Source: Yoonia sp. (GTDB taxonomy: Bacteria > Pseudomonadota > Alphaproteobacteria > Rhodobacterales > Rhodobacteraceae). From it: a stretch of 64,000 nt of DNA. The stretch spans positions 179,401 through 243,400 of the forward strand of contig NZ_JAFMHJ010000001.1 of NCBI RefSeq assembly GCF_017854565.1, read 5' to 3'. The position numbers were made by a program, and so were the translations under genes. Of the stretch, positions 39,692-47,997 are shown piece after piece; the stretch's first letter is position 1, and each line of letters opens with the position of its first letter. The notes under the pieces were generated by a model. That model was given only the letters and a program-made list of their open reading frames with translations, was not told the DNA's origin and did no database searches.

Positions 39692-39750
39692 CGGTCTCTC
39701 CCTTGTGTCGTCACCGGCGCCACGATGCGCGTGCGACACTCTGTCCTTGG

Positions 39751-39768
39751 TGTCAGTCTAGCTGGACA
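39751..39768. promoter_or_regulatory. PpsR/CrtJ operator 1, bchC promoter
   Basis: Exact TGT-N12-ACA, 60 nt upstream of the bchC TTG start. It overlaps the region where a bchC promoter is expected and is spaced 26 nt (start to start) from the next box. Confidence 0.85.
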
Positions 39769-39776
39769 TTGCGTTC

Positions 39777-39794
39777 TGTCAATTACTTTAGACA
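39777..39794. promoter_or_regulatory. PpsR/CrtJ operator 2, bchC promoter
   Basis: Exact TGT-N12-ACA. Its right half also forms the palindrome GACAC-N5-GTGTC with operator 3. The second of three boxes in 69 nt. Confidence 0.85.
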
Positions 39795-39801
39795 CATAAA
39801 G

Positions 39802-39819
39802 TGTCAACTTTACCTGACA
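39802..39819. promoter_or_regulatory. PpsR/CrtJ operator 3, overlapping the crtF stop
   Basis: Exact TGT-N12-ACA that includes the last codons and stop of crtF (stop at 39810-39812). It starts 25 nt from operator 2, so all three lie on nearly the same helix face. Confidence 0.8.
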
Positions 39820-40952
39820 CCCACCAGAACCGAGGTCACAAACGGGCGCGCTGTGCGGGGCTGGGTGATCGCGCCAAAGCCCGCCTGCGTCAGCAGTGTC
39901 CTGATTTCTGCGGCAGATCTGGCGCGGCCCGTCCGCATCGCCATGCAATACAGCGAAAAATAAGCATCCCCCGCGCGTTGCGGCTGTGCGCCACCTGTCA
40001 TCGGCTCTGAAATCAGGATGCGGCCACCAGCGGGCAACGCGGTGTAGACAGCCCGCAACAAATCGGCGACCGTTCTGTCGGAATGGTCATAAAGCACCCG
40101 CACGAGGCTGATCATATCCGCGCCGGATGGCAGCGGATCATCCCGAAACGATCCTGCCACGATATCGGCGCGGTCCTGCATCCCGGCCGCATCGAATCGT
40201 TCCCGTGCTGCAGGGGCAACAGCAGGTAAATCGAACAGTGTCACCGCCAGCCCCGGATGGGCCAAGCCGACAGCCGCCAAAAACGCACCCGTGCCACCAC
40301 CCACATCCATCAGCCGGGTAACGCCACTCAGGCGCACCGCGGCAAGCGTATCTTCGGCCACCAGCACCTGACTGTCGGCCATCAGTTGCGAATAAGTGGC
40401 CGTGACCTGCGGGTCCGTCGCACCTCCCGCGCCGAAAACATAGGGCCAGAATGTAGCAAGTTCCGTCGCGGTCTCGCCCCGGAAAAAGGCAACAGGATCA
40501 ATAAGATCACGGTATAGCACATCATGGTGCGCGATCATGCCCGACAGGCCCGGAACCCCCGCCAGCGCGGCGCCACGGGTGGTCAGCGCATAACACCCCG
40601 CGCGCCGCCGCCTGAGCAGGCCAATCGCCACCCCACCCGACAGCAGGACCTGCATCCGGTCATACGGCACCCGCGTCGTTCGGGCCAAATCGGCAATCGA
40701 CAATTCCCGGGCCAGCAACATCTGCGGTATCTCCAGCTTTACCAGCGCCTGCAAAATCTGGGAATGGCAAAAGCCCGCGACCAGATCGAACATCGCCGCG
40801 CCCTCGGTGCGGACAATGCGCCGGGTCAATGGAAACCGCGCAGCCCATTTCTGGAATCCGCGCGACGCAACAAGCCGCGTCAGGAATGATGCAGGGCGGC
40901 CCTGAACCGGGTCAGGCGTTGCCTGCACGCGCGGCAGATCAACATCCGCCAT
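39810..40952 (-). CDS. crtF: Demethylspheroidene O-methyltransferase CrtF
   Basis: 380 residues. Methylates the C1 hydroxyl in the spheroidene branch. An N-terminal winged-helix dimerisation part precedes the methyltransferase with MDVGGGTGAFLAAVG and LFDLPAVAPAARERF, and the SLVRVLYDHSD catalytic segment. The start overlaps the crtE stop. The 118-nt gap to bchC carries the operator array, so bchC can be transcribed from crtE or from its own promoter. Confidence 0.94.
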   Translation of the reverse strand: MADVDLPRVQATPDPVQGRPASFLTRLVASRGFQKWAARFPLTRRIVRTEGAAMFDLVAGFCHSQILQALVKLEIPQMLLARELSIADLARTTRVPYDRMQVLLSGGVAIGLLRRRRAGCYALTTRGAALAGVPGLSGMIAHHDVLYRDLIDPVAFFRGETATELATFWPYVFGAGGATDPQVTATYSQLMADSQVLVAEDTLAAVRLSGVTRLMDVGGGTGAFLAAVGLAHPGLAVTLFDLPAVAPAARERFDAAGMQDRADIVAGSFRDDPLPSGADMISLVRVLYDHSDRTVADLLRAVYTALPAGGRILISEPMTGGAQPQRAGDAYFSLYCMAMRTGRARSAAEIRTLLTQAGFGAITQPRTARPFVTSVLVGVR

Positions 40953-41833
40953 TACTCACCTGCGACAGTGGGCCGGTTTCGTGCGCCGGCGGGCACCAGT
41001 TTATCAGCATAGGCGCGCACCATCTGGGCCAACGCCGCCTCGCCCGGACAGGCCGGGATCGACGAAATCGCGCCGCCAAGGATATCATCGAACCGCTGCA
41101 CCGCGCCGCGCACGCCAAACGACGCCACCGCGTTGGGTCGCCCGTGCAGGTCATCCTGCCCCGCAGGCTTGCCCAGCGTCGCCTCATCACACAACGCATC
41201 ACGCAGGTCATCGGCAACCTGGAACGCCTCGCCCAGTCGCGCGCCCAGTTCTTCCCACGGCTCCGCATCCTGCCCGGCAGCCACTGCACCCATCTGGGTC
41301 GCCGCAATGAATAACGCGCCGGTTTTGGCCTGATGATAGGCCGAAAGGTCAATATTTGTTTCGCTTTCCCAACCCTGACCAGCGCAAATGCCAAACGGCA
41401 TGCCACTGCGTTCGCCCAGAATTTCAATCAGCCCAAGCGCGCGCACCGGCACGTCAGCCGCCGCAGCCGTCAAAACCTGAAACGCCATGATAATCAGACT
41501 ATCGCCCGCCAAAACGGCGAGCGGCTCTGAAAACGCGCGATGTACAGCGGGCTTGCCGCGCCGCAGATCCGCATCGTCAAAGCAAGGCAGATCGTCATGC
41601 ACAAGGCTCGCACAATGCATCAATTCCAAGGCCACCGCCGCCGCATCCGTCAGCATCGTGCGATCATCGCCACAGGCCATCGCAACCGACATCAGGATCG
41701 TCGGCCTGATCCGCGCACCGCCGGGCGTCACGGCATAGCCCAGCGCCGCAGCCAGCTTTGCCGGGGCGACACCGCCCTGCCCGCGCTGAATGGCCGCCGT
41801 CATGGCCACCTCGATCCGGTCCGCGATTTTCAT
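40952..41833 (-). CDS. crtE: Geranylgeranyl diphosphate synthase
   Basis: 293 residues. Trans-prenyltransferase making the C20 precursor of carotenoids and the phytyl tail. The first Asp-rich motif DDLPCFDDAD is at 80-89, and the second is DDLRD with the preceding GEAFQVA. It heads the crtEF-bchCXYZ-puf run. The leader contains AAGGAGAT before the ATG and overlapping PpsR boxes. Confidence 0.95.
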   Translation of the reverse strand: MKIADRIEVAMTAAIQRGQGGVAPAKLAAALGYAVTPGGARIRPTILMSVAMACGDDRTMLTDAAAVALELMHCASLVHDDLPCFDDADLRRGKPAVHRAFSEPLAVLAGDSLIIMAFQVLTAAAADVPVRALGLIEILGERSGMPFGICAGQGWESETNIDLSAYHQAKTGALFIAATQMGAVAAGQDAEPWEELGARLGEAFQVADDLRDALCDEATLGKPAGQDDLHGRPNAVASFGVRGAVQRFDDILGGAISSIPACPGEAALAQMVRAYADKLVPAGARNRPTVAGE

Positions 41834-41858
41834 AGCGATCTCCTTTTACAATCCATAG

Positions 41859-41876
41859 TGTCCATTTCGGTTTACA
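41859..41876. promoter_or_regulatory. PpsR/CrtJ operator A between crtE and crtD
   Basis: Exact TGT-N12-ACA, 25 nt upstream of the crtE ATG in the 88-nt divergent gap. It can affect both promoters. Confidence 0.82.
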
Positions 41877-41878
41877 TG

Positions 41879-41896
41879 TGTCAATGTAAATAAACA
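41879..41896. promoter_or_regulatory. PpsR/CrtJ operator B between crtE and crtD
   Basis: Exact TGT-N12-ACA, 20 nt (start to start) from operator A and 25 nt before the crtD ATG. It overlaps operator C by 12 nt. Confidence 0.82.
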
Positions 41897-41902
41897 TGGA
41901 CA
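41885..41902. promoter_or_regulatory. PpsR/CrtJ operator C, overlapping B
   Basis: Exact TGT-N12-ACA shifted 6 nt from operator B. TTTACA-N8-TGTAAA also forms an inverted repeat across boxes A-C. Only one of B and C could be occupied at a time. Confidence 0.65.
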
Positions 41903-41921
41903 CTCAGAGTCTCGACATCGC

Positions 41922-43475
41922 ATGAAGACCACCAAACCCAGAGCCGTCATCGTCGGCGCAGGCATCGCCGGGCTCGCAACGGCGCTGCGGCTTAGCCATC
42001 GGGGGTGGGATGTCACCCTCCTTGATATGCAGGCAGCGCCCGGCGGCAAGATGCGCACAGTCGCGTCCGCCGCAGGGCCGGTGGACGCTGGCCCGACCGT
42101 CCTGACGATGCGCCCCGTGTTTGACGCGCTTTTCGCCGATGTCGATGAGGTGCTGACTGATCATGTCACACTCAACCCCCTCGAAACACTGGCCCGCCAC
42201 TATTGGGATGATGGTGCCACGCTTGACCTGATGGCAGACCCGCAGGCAAGCCATGCCAACGTCACCGCGACCTTCGGAGCCAAAGCCGGCACCCAATTCG
42301 CGGCCTTCTCGGCGCGGGCCAAGCGGCTGTTTGATGCTTTTGACGCGCCCATGATGCAAACCAGTGTGCCTGATCCATGGGCCGTGGCGAAAACCGTCGC
42401 CAGCCACCCCCGCCTGATCCGCGACATGGCCCCACATCAAAGCCTCGCCGCGCTCTTGCGGCGATCATTCAGCGATCCGCGCCTTGCGCAGCTGTTCGGG
42501 CGCTACGCGACATATGTCGGCGGATCACCCTACGCGTCCCCTGCGATTCTTGCCTTGATCTGGCAGGCCGAGGCGCGGGGCGTCTGGACGGTCGCCGGTG
42601 GCATGCACCAATTGGCCACCGCCATCGCAGGGCTTGCCGCCGCCCGCGGCACCGTCTTTCGCTATAATACCACGGCGGTGCGCGTCACCCGGCAGGGCGG
42701 CAAAATCACCGGCGTCGAAACCCATGGCGGCCATATTCCCGGCGATATCGTGGTGTTCAACGGCGATCCCCGCGCCTTGGAAACCGGGCTGTTGGGCGAA
42801 GGCCCAAAAGCCGCCGTTCCCGCGACCGCCACAGCAGCGCGTAGCCTGTCGGCCTATGTACACGCCTTTGCCGCCGCACCCGACGGGCCACCGCTGGCCC
42901 ATCACACCGTCTTTTTTGGCCGCGACCCAAAGGCGGAATTCACGGCCCTTGCCAAAGGCGAAATGCCGCAAGACGCCACACTCTATCTATGCGCCCAAGA
43001 CCATGGCCAAGCCGCCCCGGATGCCACCCAACGGTTCGAGATCATCATGAACGCTCCGCCCGTCCTGTGCGACCCAAAAAAGGAAAAAGCCAAATGTCAG
43101 ACCCTGATTTTCGACCGTTTCCGCCAGTTCGGCCTCCAGTTCAGCCCACAACCGGGACCACAGACCCTCACAACCCCATGGGGGTTCGACACGCTGTTTC
43201 CGGCCAGCCAAGGCTCTCTTTACGGGCGCAGCCCACATGGCATGATGGCGGCGTTCAAACGCCCGACAGCGCGCACGGCGATGCCGGGGCTATACCTGTG
43301 CGGGGGCGGGGCGCATCCGGGGGCGGGGGTCCCGATGGCTGTGCTCTCCGCCCGGCACGCGGTCGCGGCGATCATGACGGACCATGCTTCCACCTTGACG
43401 TCCCGCCAAACGGCTACGCCTGGTGGTACGTCGATGGGATCAGCGACTGCGGAACCAAAGCGGTCTCTGTCATAG
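41922..43475 (+). CDS. crtD: Methoxyneurosporene (hydroxyneurosporene) desaturase CrtD
   Basis: 517 residues. FAD enzyme of the CrtI family that introduces the 3,4 double bond in the spheroidene pathway. GAGIAGLATAL at 12-22 is the FAD fold, and the C-terminal LCGGGAHPGAGVPMAVLSARHA is diagnostic. The last 34 codons read across the beginning of crtC in another frame and have low-complexity Ser/Thr character, so the C-terminal tail is probably not conserved. Divergent from crtE. Confidence 0.94.
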   Translation: MKTTKPRAVIVGAGIAGLATALRLSHRGWDVTLLDMQAAPGGKMRTVASAAGPVDAGPTVLTMRPVFDALFADVDEVLTDHVTLNPLETLARHYWDDGATLDLMADPQASHANVTATFGAKAGTQFAAFSARAKRLFDAFDAPMMQTSVPDPWAVAKTVASHPRLIRDMAPHQSLAALLRRSFSDPRLAQLFGRYATYVGGSPYASPAILALIWQAEARGVWTVAGGMHQLATAIAGLAAARGTVFRYNTTAVRVTRQGGKITGVETHGGHIPGDIVVFNGDPRALETGLLGEGPKAAVPATATAARSLSAYVHAFAAAPDGPPLAHHTVFFGRDPKAEFTALAKGEMPQDATLYLCAQDHGQAAPDATQRFEIIMNAPPVLCDPKKEKAKCQTLIFDRFRQFGLQFSPQPGPQTLTTPWGFDTLFPASQGSLYGRSPHGMMAAFKRPTARTAMPGLYLCGGGAHPGAGVPMAVLSARHAVAAIMTDHASTLTSRQTATPGGTSMGSATAEPKRSLS

Positions 43476-44317
43476 GGTTTATCGGCTCGGTCTTTTCGCC
43501 ATGGTATGCATGGTCCGGGCGACGCGACCCGGCCAACCACTGCTGCATCAACGTGGCCACCTATGGCAAAGGTGGGCGGTTCACGATGACGGACCGGGGG
43601 CGCGCCGCGCTCAAGACAGCGCCGAACACGTTGCAAGTCGGCCCGTCGTCAATGCATTGGACCGGACGCGATCTGGTCATCGACATTGACGAAATCAGCG
43701 GCCCACCGATGATCAGCCGGGTGCGTGGCCAAATCACCGTCACGCCCCGTGCCGTGACATCCGTGGAACTGCCCCTTACCCCGGATGGCGCCCATATATG
43801 GCGTCCGTTCGCGCCGTCATCCGACATTACCGTCGATCTGGAAGCCAAGGGCTGGCAATGGTCCGGCCACGGCTATTTCGACGCCAACTTTGGCACCCGC
43901 GCGCTGGAACAGGACTTTTGCTTCTGGACATGGGGCCGTTACCCGACCAAGGCGGGGGCCACCTGCATCTATGACGCCGTGCGGCGCGACGGCACCACGC
44001 TCGACGCCGCCATCGCCTTTGACGGCGCGGGCCGCGCGCAAACCGTCGATGCCCCGCCGCGCACCCGCTTCAAACGCTCGCTCTGGCAGGTCAAGCGTGA
44101 AACCCGCGCCGACCCCGGCGTGATGCCCAGACAAGTGCTGCCCATGCTGGACGCACCTTTCTATTCCCGCTCTGCCGTGCAAACCCAACTGAACGGAGAA
44201 GTCGTAACAGGCGTCCACGAAGCCCTCGACCTGAACCGCTTCGCCTCGCCTTTGCTGAAACCCATGTTGGCCGTCAGGGTGCCCCGGCGGCGTGGCTGGC
44301 ACAACGACCGGACATAG
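43298..44317 (+). CDS. crtC: Carotenoid 1,2-hydratase CrtC, start uncertain
   Basis: Adds water across the 1,2 double bond of acyclic carotenoids. Homology begins at about 43379 (DVPPNGYAWWYVDGISD) and runs with FIGSVFSPWYAWSGRRDP, NHCCINVATYG and WRPFAPSSDI to the end. No ATG or GTG lies in this frame near that point. The only nearby option is GTG 43298, which would add 27 Gly/Arg-rich residues, and the ATG at 43374 is in the crtD frame. The reported start is therefore a placeholder; core length is about 312 codons. It overlaps the end of crtD. Confidence 0.85.
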   Translation: MRGRGASGGGGPDGCALRPARGRGDHDGPCFHLDVPPNGYAWWYVDGISDCGTKAVSVIGFIGSVFSPWYAWSGRRDPANHCCINVATYGKGGRFTMTDRGRAALKTAPNTLQVGPSSMHWTGRDLVIDIDEISGPPMISRVRGQITVTPRAVTSVELPLTPDGAHIWRPFAPSSDITVDLEAKGWQWSGHGYFDANFGTRALEQDFCFWTWGRYPTKAGATCIYDAVRRDGTTLDAAIAFDGAGRAQTVDAPPRTRFKRSLWQVKRETRADPGVMPRQVLPMLDAPFYSRSAVQTQLNGEVVTGVHEALDLNRFASPLLKPMLAVRVPRRRGWHNDRT

Positions 44318-44400
44318 CGGCGTAGGCACCGAACAATCCGCAGACCCGCCCCTCGATCCAAGGAACGCGCCTGTGCCAGCCGTCTGTCTGCATGCGCGCA

Positions 44401-45036
44401 TCAGCCCCCAAGCGTCACAATCGCCCCGCCCGCTGCCCGTGCATCATCCGCATCATGCGTCACCATCAGCACCGGAAGCGCACGCGCCCTTGCACGGGCA
44501 AAGACCAGTTCGCGCACCTGTGCGCGCAATGTCGCATCAAGCCGCGAAAACGGCTCGTCCAGCAGCAGCGCGCAGGGCTCTGACAATAGCATCCGCATCA
44601 GCGCGACGCGGGCCTTTTGACCACCCGAAAGCGTCGCGGGATCACGGTCCGCAAACCCGCCAAGCCCGACCTCATCCAGCGCCTCCTCAACCTTGGCCAA
44701 ACGCGCGACGGCCGTGCCGCCGGGCAGCAGGCCAAAGCCCAGATTTGCGCCCACCGACAGATGCGGAAACAGCAGATCATCCTGAAACAAAATGCCCACG
44801 CGGCGTTTGTGCGGCGGGGTGTGGGTGATTTCGTGCCCACCCAGCCAGACCTGCCCGACGGCGCTGAAATCAGGGGCAAGCGTGCCGATAATATACGCGA
44901 GCAGCGTCGATTTACCCACGCCGGACGGCCCCATCACCGTCAACACATCGCCCGGCGCGATATGATGATCGACCGCCAGCAGCGGCTTGCCGCCCTTGGA
45001 AATGGTCACATTCCGCAATGTTAGACCCTTATCCAT
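44401..45036 (-). CDS. ynjD: ABC transporter ATP-binding protein, YnjD-like
   Basis: 211 residues, short for an ABC ATPase, as is typical of YnjD/ThiQ-like proteins. Walker A GPSGVGKST is at 36-44, then Q-loop ILFQDDLLFPHL, signature LSGGQKARVALMRML and Walker B LLLDEPFSRLD. It energises the permease encoded upstream, which it overlaps by 8 nt. Its stop faces the crtC stop across an 83-nt gap with no obvious terminator. Confidence 0.88.
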   Translation of the reverse strand: MDKGLTLRNVTISKGGKPLLAVDHHIAPGDVLTVMGPSGVGKSTLLAYIIGTLAPDFSAVGQVWLGGHEITHTPPHKRRVGILFQDDLLFPHLSVGANLGFGLLPGGTAVARLAKVEEALDEVGLGGFADRDPATLSGGQKARVALMRMLLSEPCALLLDEPFSRLDATLRAQVRELVFARARARALPVLMVTHDADDARAAGGAIVTLGG

Positions 45037-46735
45037 GTCGCAAACCCCTTCTGTTGCGCCAGACCAACGCCGGGATCAGCAGCGCCAGCGCAAAGGGCAC
45101 CAAAGCGGCCCCCGTCTGCATCAATCCATAAACCCCGATGGCACGGCGGTCACCGCCCGACGCCAGTGCCACGGCCTCGGTCGTCAATGTCGCCACGCGG
45201 CCCCCGCCAATCAGCAGCGTCGGCAAATATTGCCCGACCGACACGGCCAACCCCACCGCCAAGGCGGTCAGGATCGGCCGCAGCAACATCGGCAACCGCA
45301 CCCGCCACAACACGCCGTCCGGGCTTGATCCCAGTGCGGCGGCGATCGTGCCCATCCGGGTATCCCACGCACGAAACGGGTCCGCCAGCGACAGGAAAAC
45401 ATAAGGCAGCACAAATACCAGATGCGCCAGCATCACAGGGACACGCCCCACATCCGCGCCAAGGTTCAGCAGCATCGTCTGCAGCCCCGGCAAGAACGCC
45501 GTTTGCGGAATAAGCAACGGCAGGTAAAGCAACCAGACAGCGCCGCCGCCGAACCGCAAACGGTAGCGATATTCCGCTTCCAGACACCCGATGGTCAGCA
45601 GCAACGCCGCGCTGGCCACGGTCACCGCGATCAATGCCGTCTCGCCCAATGCCGCCAGCGTGCCGGGACCGTGCCGCATCCAATTGCGCAACGTCAGCTC
45701 ATCGGGAAACGCATCCGGGAACCCCCAGTAGCCCGCAAACGACCAGATCGCCAGCACCACAAGGCCCAGTAAAATCGCCAGCGCCGATGCCGCCCCAAAC
45801 CCCAGCGCCGATTGCGCCACGATCACGTCCAGCTTGCCCCGCGCCCCGGTCGCAATCCAACGCCGCCCCGCCGCCGCAACGATCAACTCGGCCAATCGCC
45901 ACGCGCCCAGCGCCCCCATGACAAGCGCCAGTTGCAGCAGCGCCCCCGCCGCAGCCTGCAACCGCATCGCAAGGTCAGGATCAGACATCCATTTGACGAT
46001 CTGCACCGACAACGAAGGCGGGGTGTTCGGCCCCAGGATCACAGCCACATCCACAACCGACATCGCATAGGCCAGCACCACGTAGATCGGCGGCCTGATC
46101 TGGGCGTAAACGCGCGGAAAAACGGTTTTCAGCCACCCGGTCAATCGCCCGTAACCCAGCGCTTGGGCGATGGTGACGCTGCGCTTGGCATCCGTCTGCC
46201 CAAGGGCGGCAAGGGTAATCAGCAGCAGAAACGGCACCTCTTTCACGATCAACCCGGCGGTCATCGTCAGCCCCCAACTGTCCTGCACGATCAGCAGATC
46301 CAGTGGCCGTTCCCACCCTGTGATGCCCGGCGACAAAAGCCGCGCAATCCACCCCGAAGGCGCGATCAGGAACGCCAGACCAAACGCCGCCGCCGCATGG
46401 GGCACCGACAGCAGCGGCGACAACATCCGCTCCAGCACCCGGAAAACGCGGGTCCCCGACCAGCCTGCCGTAATCAACACCACAATCAGCAGTGAAACCG
46501 CCGTGGCTACGATCCCGGTGCTCAGCGACAGCATGACGGCACGCGGCAGCCCGGCCCAACCAAACAGGTCCCGAAACGGGTCCAGCGACGGACCGACCAA
46601 ACCGGCAGCAGGCAAATGGCCAAACGCCGGTAGGAACGTCCCGATCAGCCCCGCCCCGACCGGACCAAGCATCGCCAGCAATGTCAGGACCGGCAGAAAC
46701 GGAAGCGCCCGACGATACGTCACAAGGCGCACCAA
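45029..46735 (-). CDS. ynjC: ABC transporter permease, fused two-domain, YnjC-like
   Basis: 568 residues with about twelve membrane segments. Two binding-protein-dependent permease domains are fused in tandem, as in ThiP and E. coli YnjC. EAA-type loops are visible, for example EAQALGYGRLTGWLKTVFPRV-like in the first half and AAALGSSPDGVLWRVRLP in the second. Substrate unknown. It lies 50 nt after the binding-protein gene. Confidence 0.87.
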   Translation of the reverse strand: MVRLVTYRRALPFLPVLTLLAMLGPVGAGLIGTFLPAFGHLPAAGLVGPSLDPFRDLFGWAGLPRAVMLSLSTGIVATAVSLLIVVLITAGWSGTRVFRVLERMLSPLLSVPHAAAAFGLAFLIAPSGWIARLLSPGITGWERPLDLLIVQDSWGLTMTAGLIVKEVPFLLLITLAALGQTDAKRSVTIAQALGYGRLTGWLKTVFPRVYAQIRPPIYVVLAYAMSVVDVAVILGPNTPPSLSVQIVKWMSDPDLAMRLQAAAGALLQLALVMGALGAWRLAELIVAAAGRRWIATGARGKLDVIVAQSALGFGAASALAILLGLVVLAIWSFAGYWGFPDAFPDELTLRNWMRHGPGTLAALGETALIAVTVASAALLLTIGCLEAEYRYRLRFGGGAVWLLYLPLLIPQTAFLPGLQTMLLNLGADVGRVPVMLAHLVFVLPYVFLSLADPFRAWDTRMGTIAAALGSSPDGVLWRVRLPMLLRPILTALAVGLAVSVGQYLPTLLIGGGRVATLTTEAVALASGGDRRAIGVYGLMQTGAALVPFALALLIPALVWRNRRGLRHG

Positions 46736-46785
46736 AGCCCCGGGATTTCCCCGAGGCCTCGTTGGTCAAATACAGTCACCCGACG

Positions 46786-47985
46786 CTATTGCGACACGCC
46801 ATAGCGGGTCATCCAGTCATCGGCGATCCGGGTCATCCAGCTGGGGTGCGGTTCGGCCTGCACGCTGCCCAATTCAGCAGGCGACAAGGTGGCGATGCCC
46901 AACTCCAGCGCATCAAACAACGCGCGATCATCCGCCGACAGCGCATCCATGTTCAGCACCGTACCATAGCCAAGGATCGCGGGATCCTGCGCACGCGCCT
47001 GCGCTTCGGGCGACAAAAGGAAGTTCGCGACAACCATCGCCCCCGCCTTGGACCCCGAATTATACGGCACGGCAACAAAGGATGCGTTGCCGATGGTGCC
47101 CTTGTCCAAAACAAAGGTCCGCACCGTGTCGGGCAATTCGTAATTCGCAATCGCCGTCGAAGCCGCACCGGGGCTGAACGAAATCGACAAATCCAGCTCG
47201 CCATCCGCAATCAACGGGAACATCGCCGTGCCCGTCGCGGGATACGCCTTGCCTTCGCGCCACAGGTTCGGCGTCAACGTATCCAGATACGCCCACAGCG
47301 GCGCTGTCACCGCGTCATATGTCGCGTCCGTCACCGGAACCGCCAGAACGGACGGATCAGGCAAGATATCGACCAGCACCTGCTTCAGAAACGTCGTACC
47401 CAGAAAATCCGGTGGCTGCGGATAGCTGAACCGCCCGGGGTTCGCCTGTGCCCACTCCAGCAGGGCCTGCATCGACCCCAGACGCGCGGGCATATCGGCG
47501 GTGTCATGCACAAACACGACCTGCGCCATGGCCCACGGGCTTTCGAAACCCTCGACGGGGACGGTAAAATCGGTCTGCACCGTCTTGCCCTCGGCATCGA
47601 CGATGGCCCAGTTCGGCAGTTGTTCGGCATAGGGGCCAAACAGCAGATCCGCCTCTTTCATCGCGGCAAAGTTGGCGCCGTTGATCCAGATCATATCAAT
47701 TGCGCCATCGTCGTTTTCGCCTGCCTGCTTTTCGGACAGCACACGCGTCACCGCATCCGCCGTATCCGTCAGCTTCACATGCTCAAGCGTCACGCCGTAC
47801 TCTTCGGCCACGCGGGCACCAACCCACGCAATGAAATCATTGGTGGTCGTCGACCCGCCCCATGCGTTCCAATAAACGGTCTGGCCTGCGGCCTCGGCGG
47901 TGACGGCATCCCAATCGGCGGGATTAACATCGGCAAGCGCAGGCAACGGTGCCAGCAACGCAGCAAGAACGGCAAGGTGTTTCAT
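46786..47985 (-). CDS. ynjB: ABC transporter substrate-binding protein, YnjB-like
   Basis: 399 residues with a signal peptide (about 1-18, ending ALA). Periplasmic solute-binding protein of the YnjB family, with VYWNAWGGSTTTNDFIAWVG and DMIWINGANFAAMKEADLLFGP as characteristic stretches. E. coli ynjBCD has been suggested to import thiamine or a related compound, but this is not settled. It starts 12 nt after the phosphatidyltransferase gene. Confidence 0.88.
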   Translation of the reverse strand: MKHLAVLAALLAPLPALADVNPADWDAVTAEAAGQTVYWNAWGGSTTTNDFIAWVGARVAEEYGVTLEHVKLTDTADAVTRVLSEKQAGENDDGAIDMIWINGANFAAMKEADLLFGPYAEQLPNWAIVDAEGKTVQTDFTVPVEGFESPWAMAQVVFVHDTADMPARLGSMQALLEWAQANPGRFSYPQPPDFLGTTFLKQVLVDILPDPSVLAVPVTDATYDAVTAPLWAYLDTLTPNLWREGKAYPATGTAMFPLIADGELDLSISFSPGAASTAIANYELPDTVRTFVLDKGTIGNASFVAVPYNSGSKAGAMVVANFLLSPEAQARAQDPAILGYGTVLNMDALSADDRALFDALELGIATLSPAELGSVQAEPHPSWMTRIADDWMTRYGVSQ

Positions 47986-47997
47986 CTGATAGGTCCT

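Noticed and set aside
42989..43297. N-terminal extension of crtC to ATG 42989
   Set aside because: The extra 100 codons overlap conserved crtD sequence in another frame and are unlike any CrtC. The start is left open instead.
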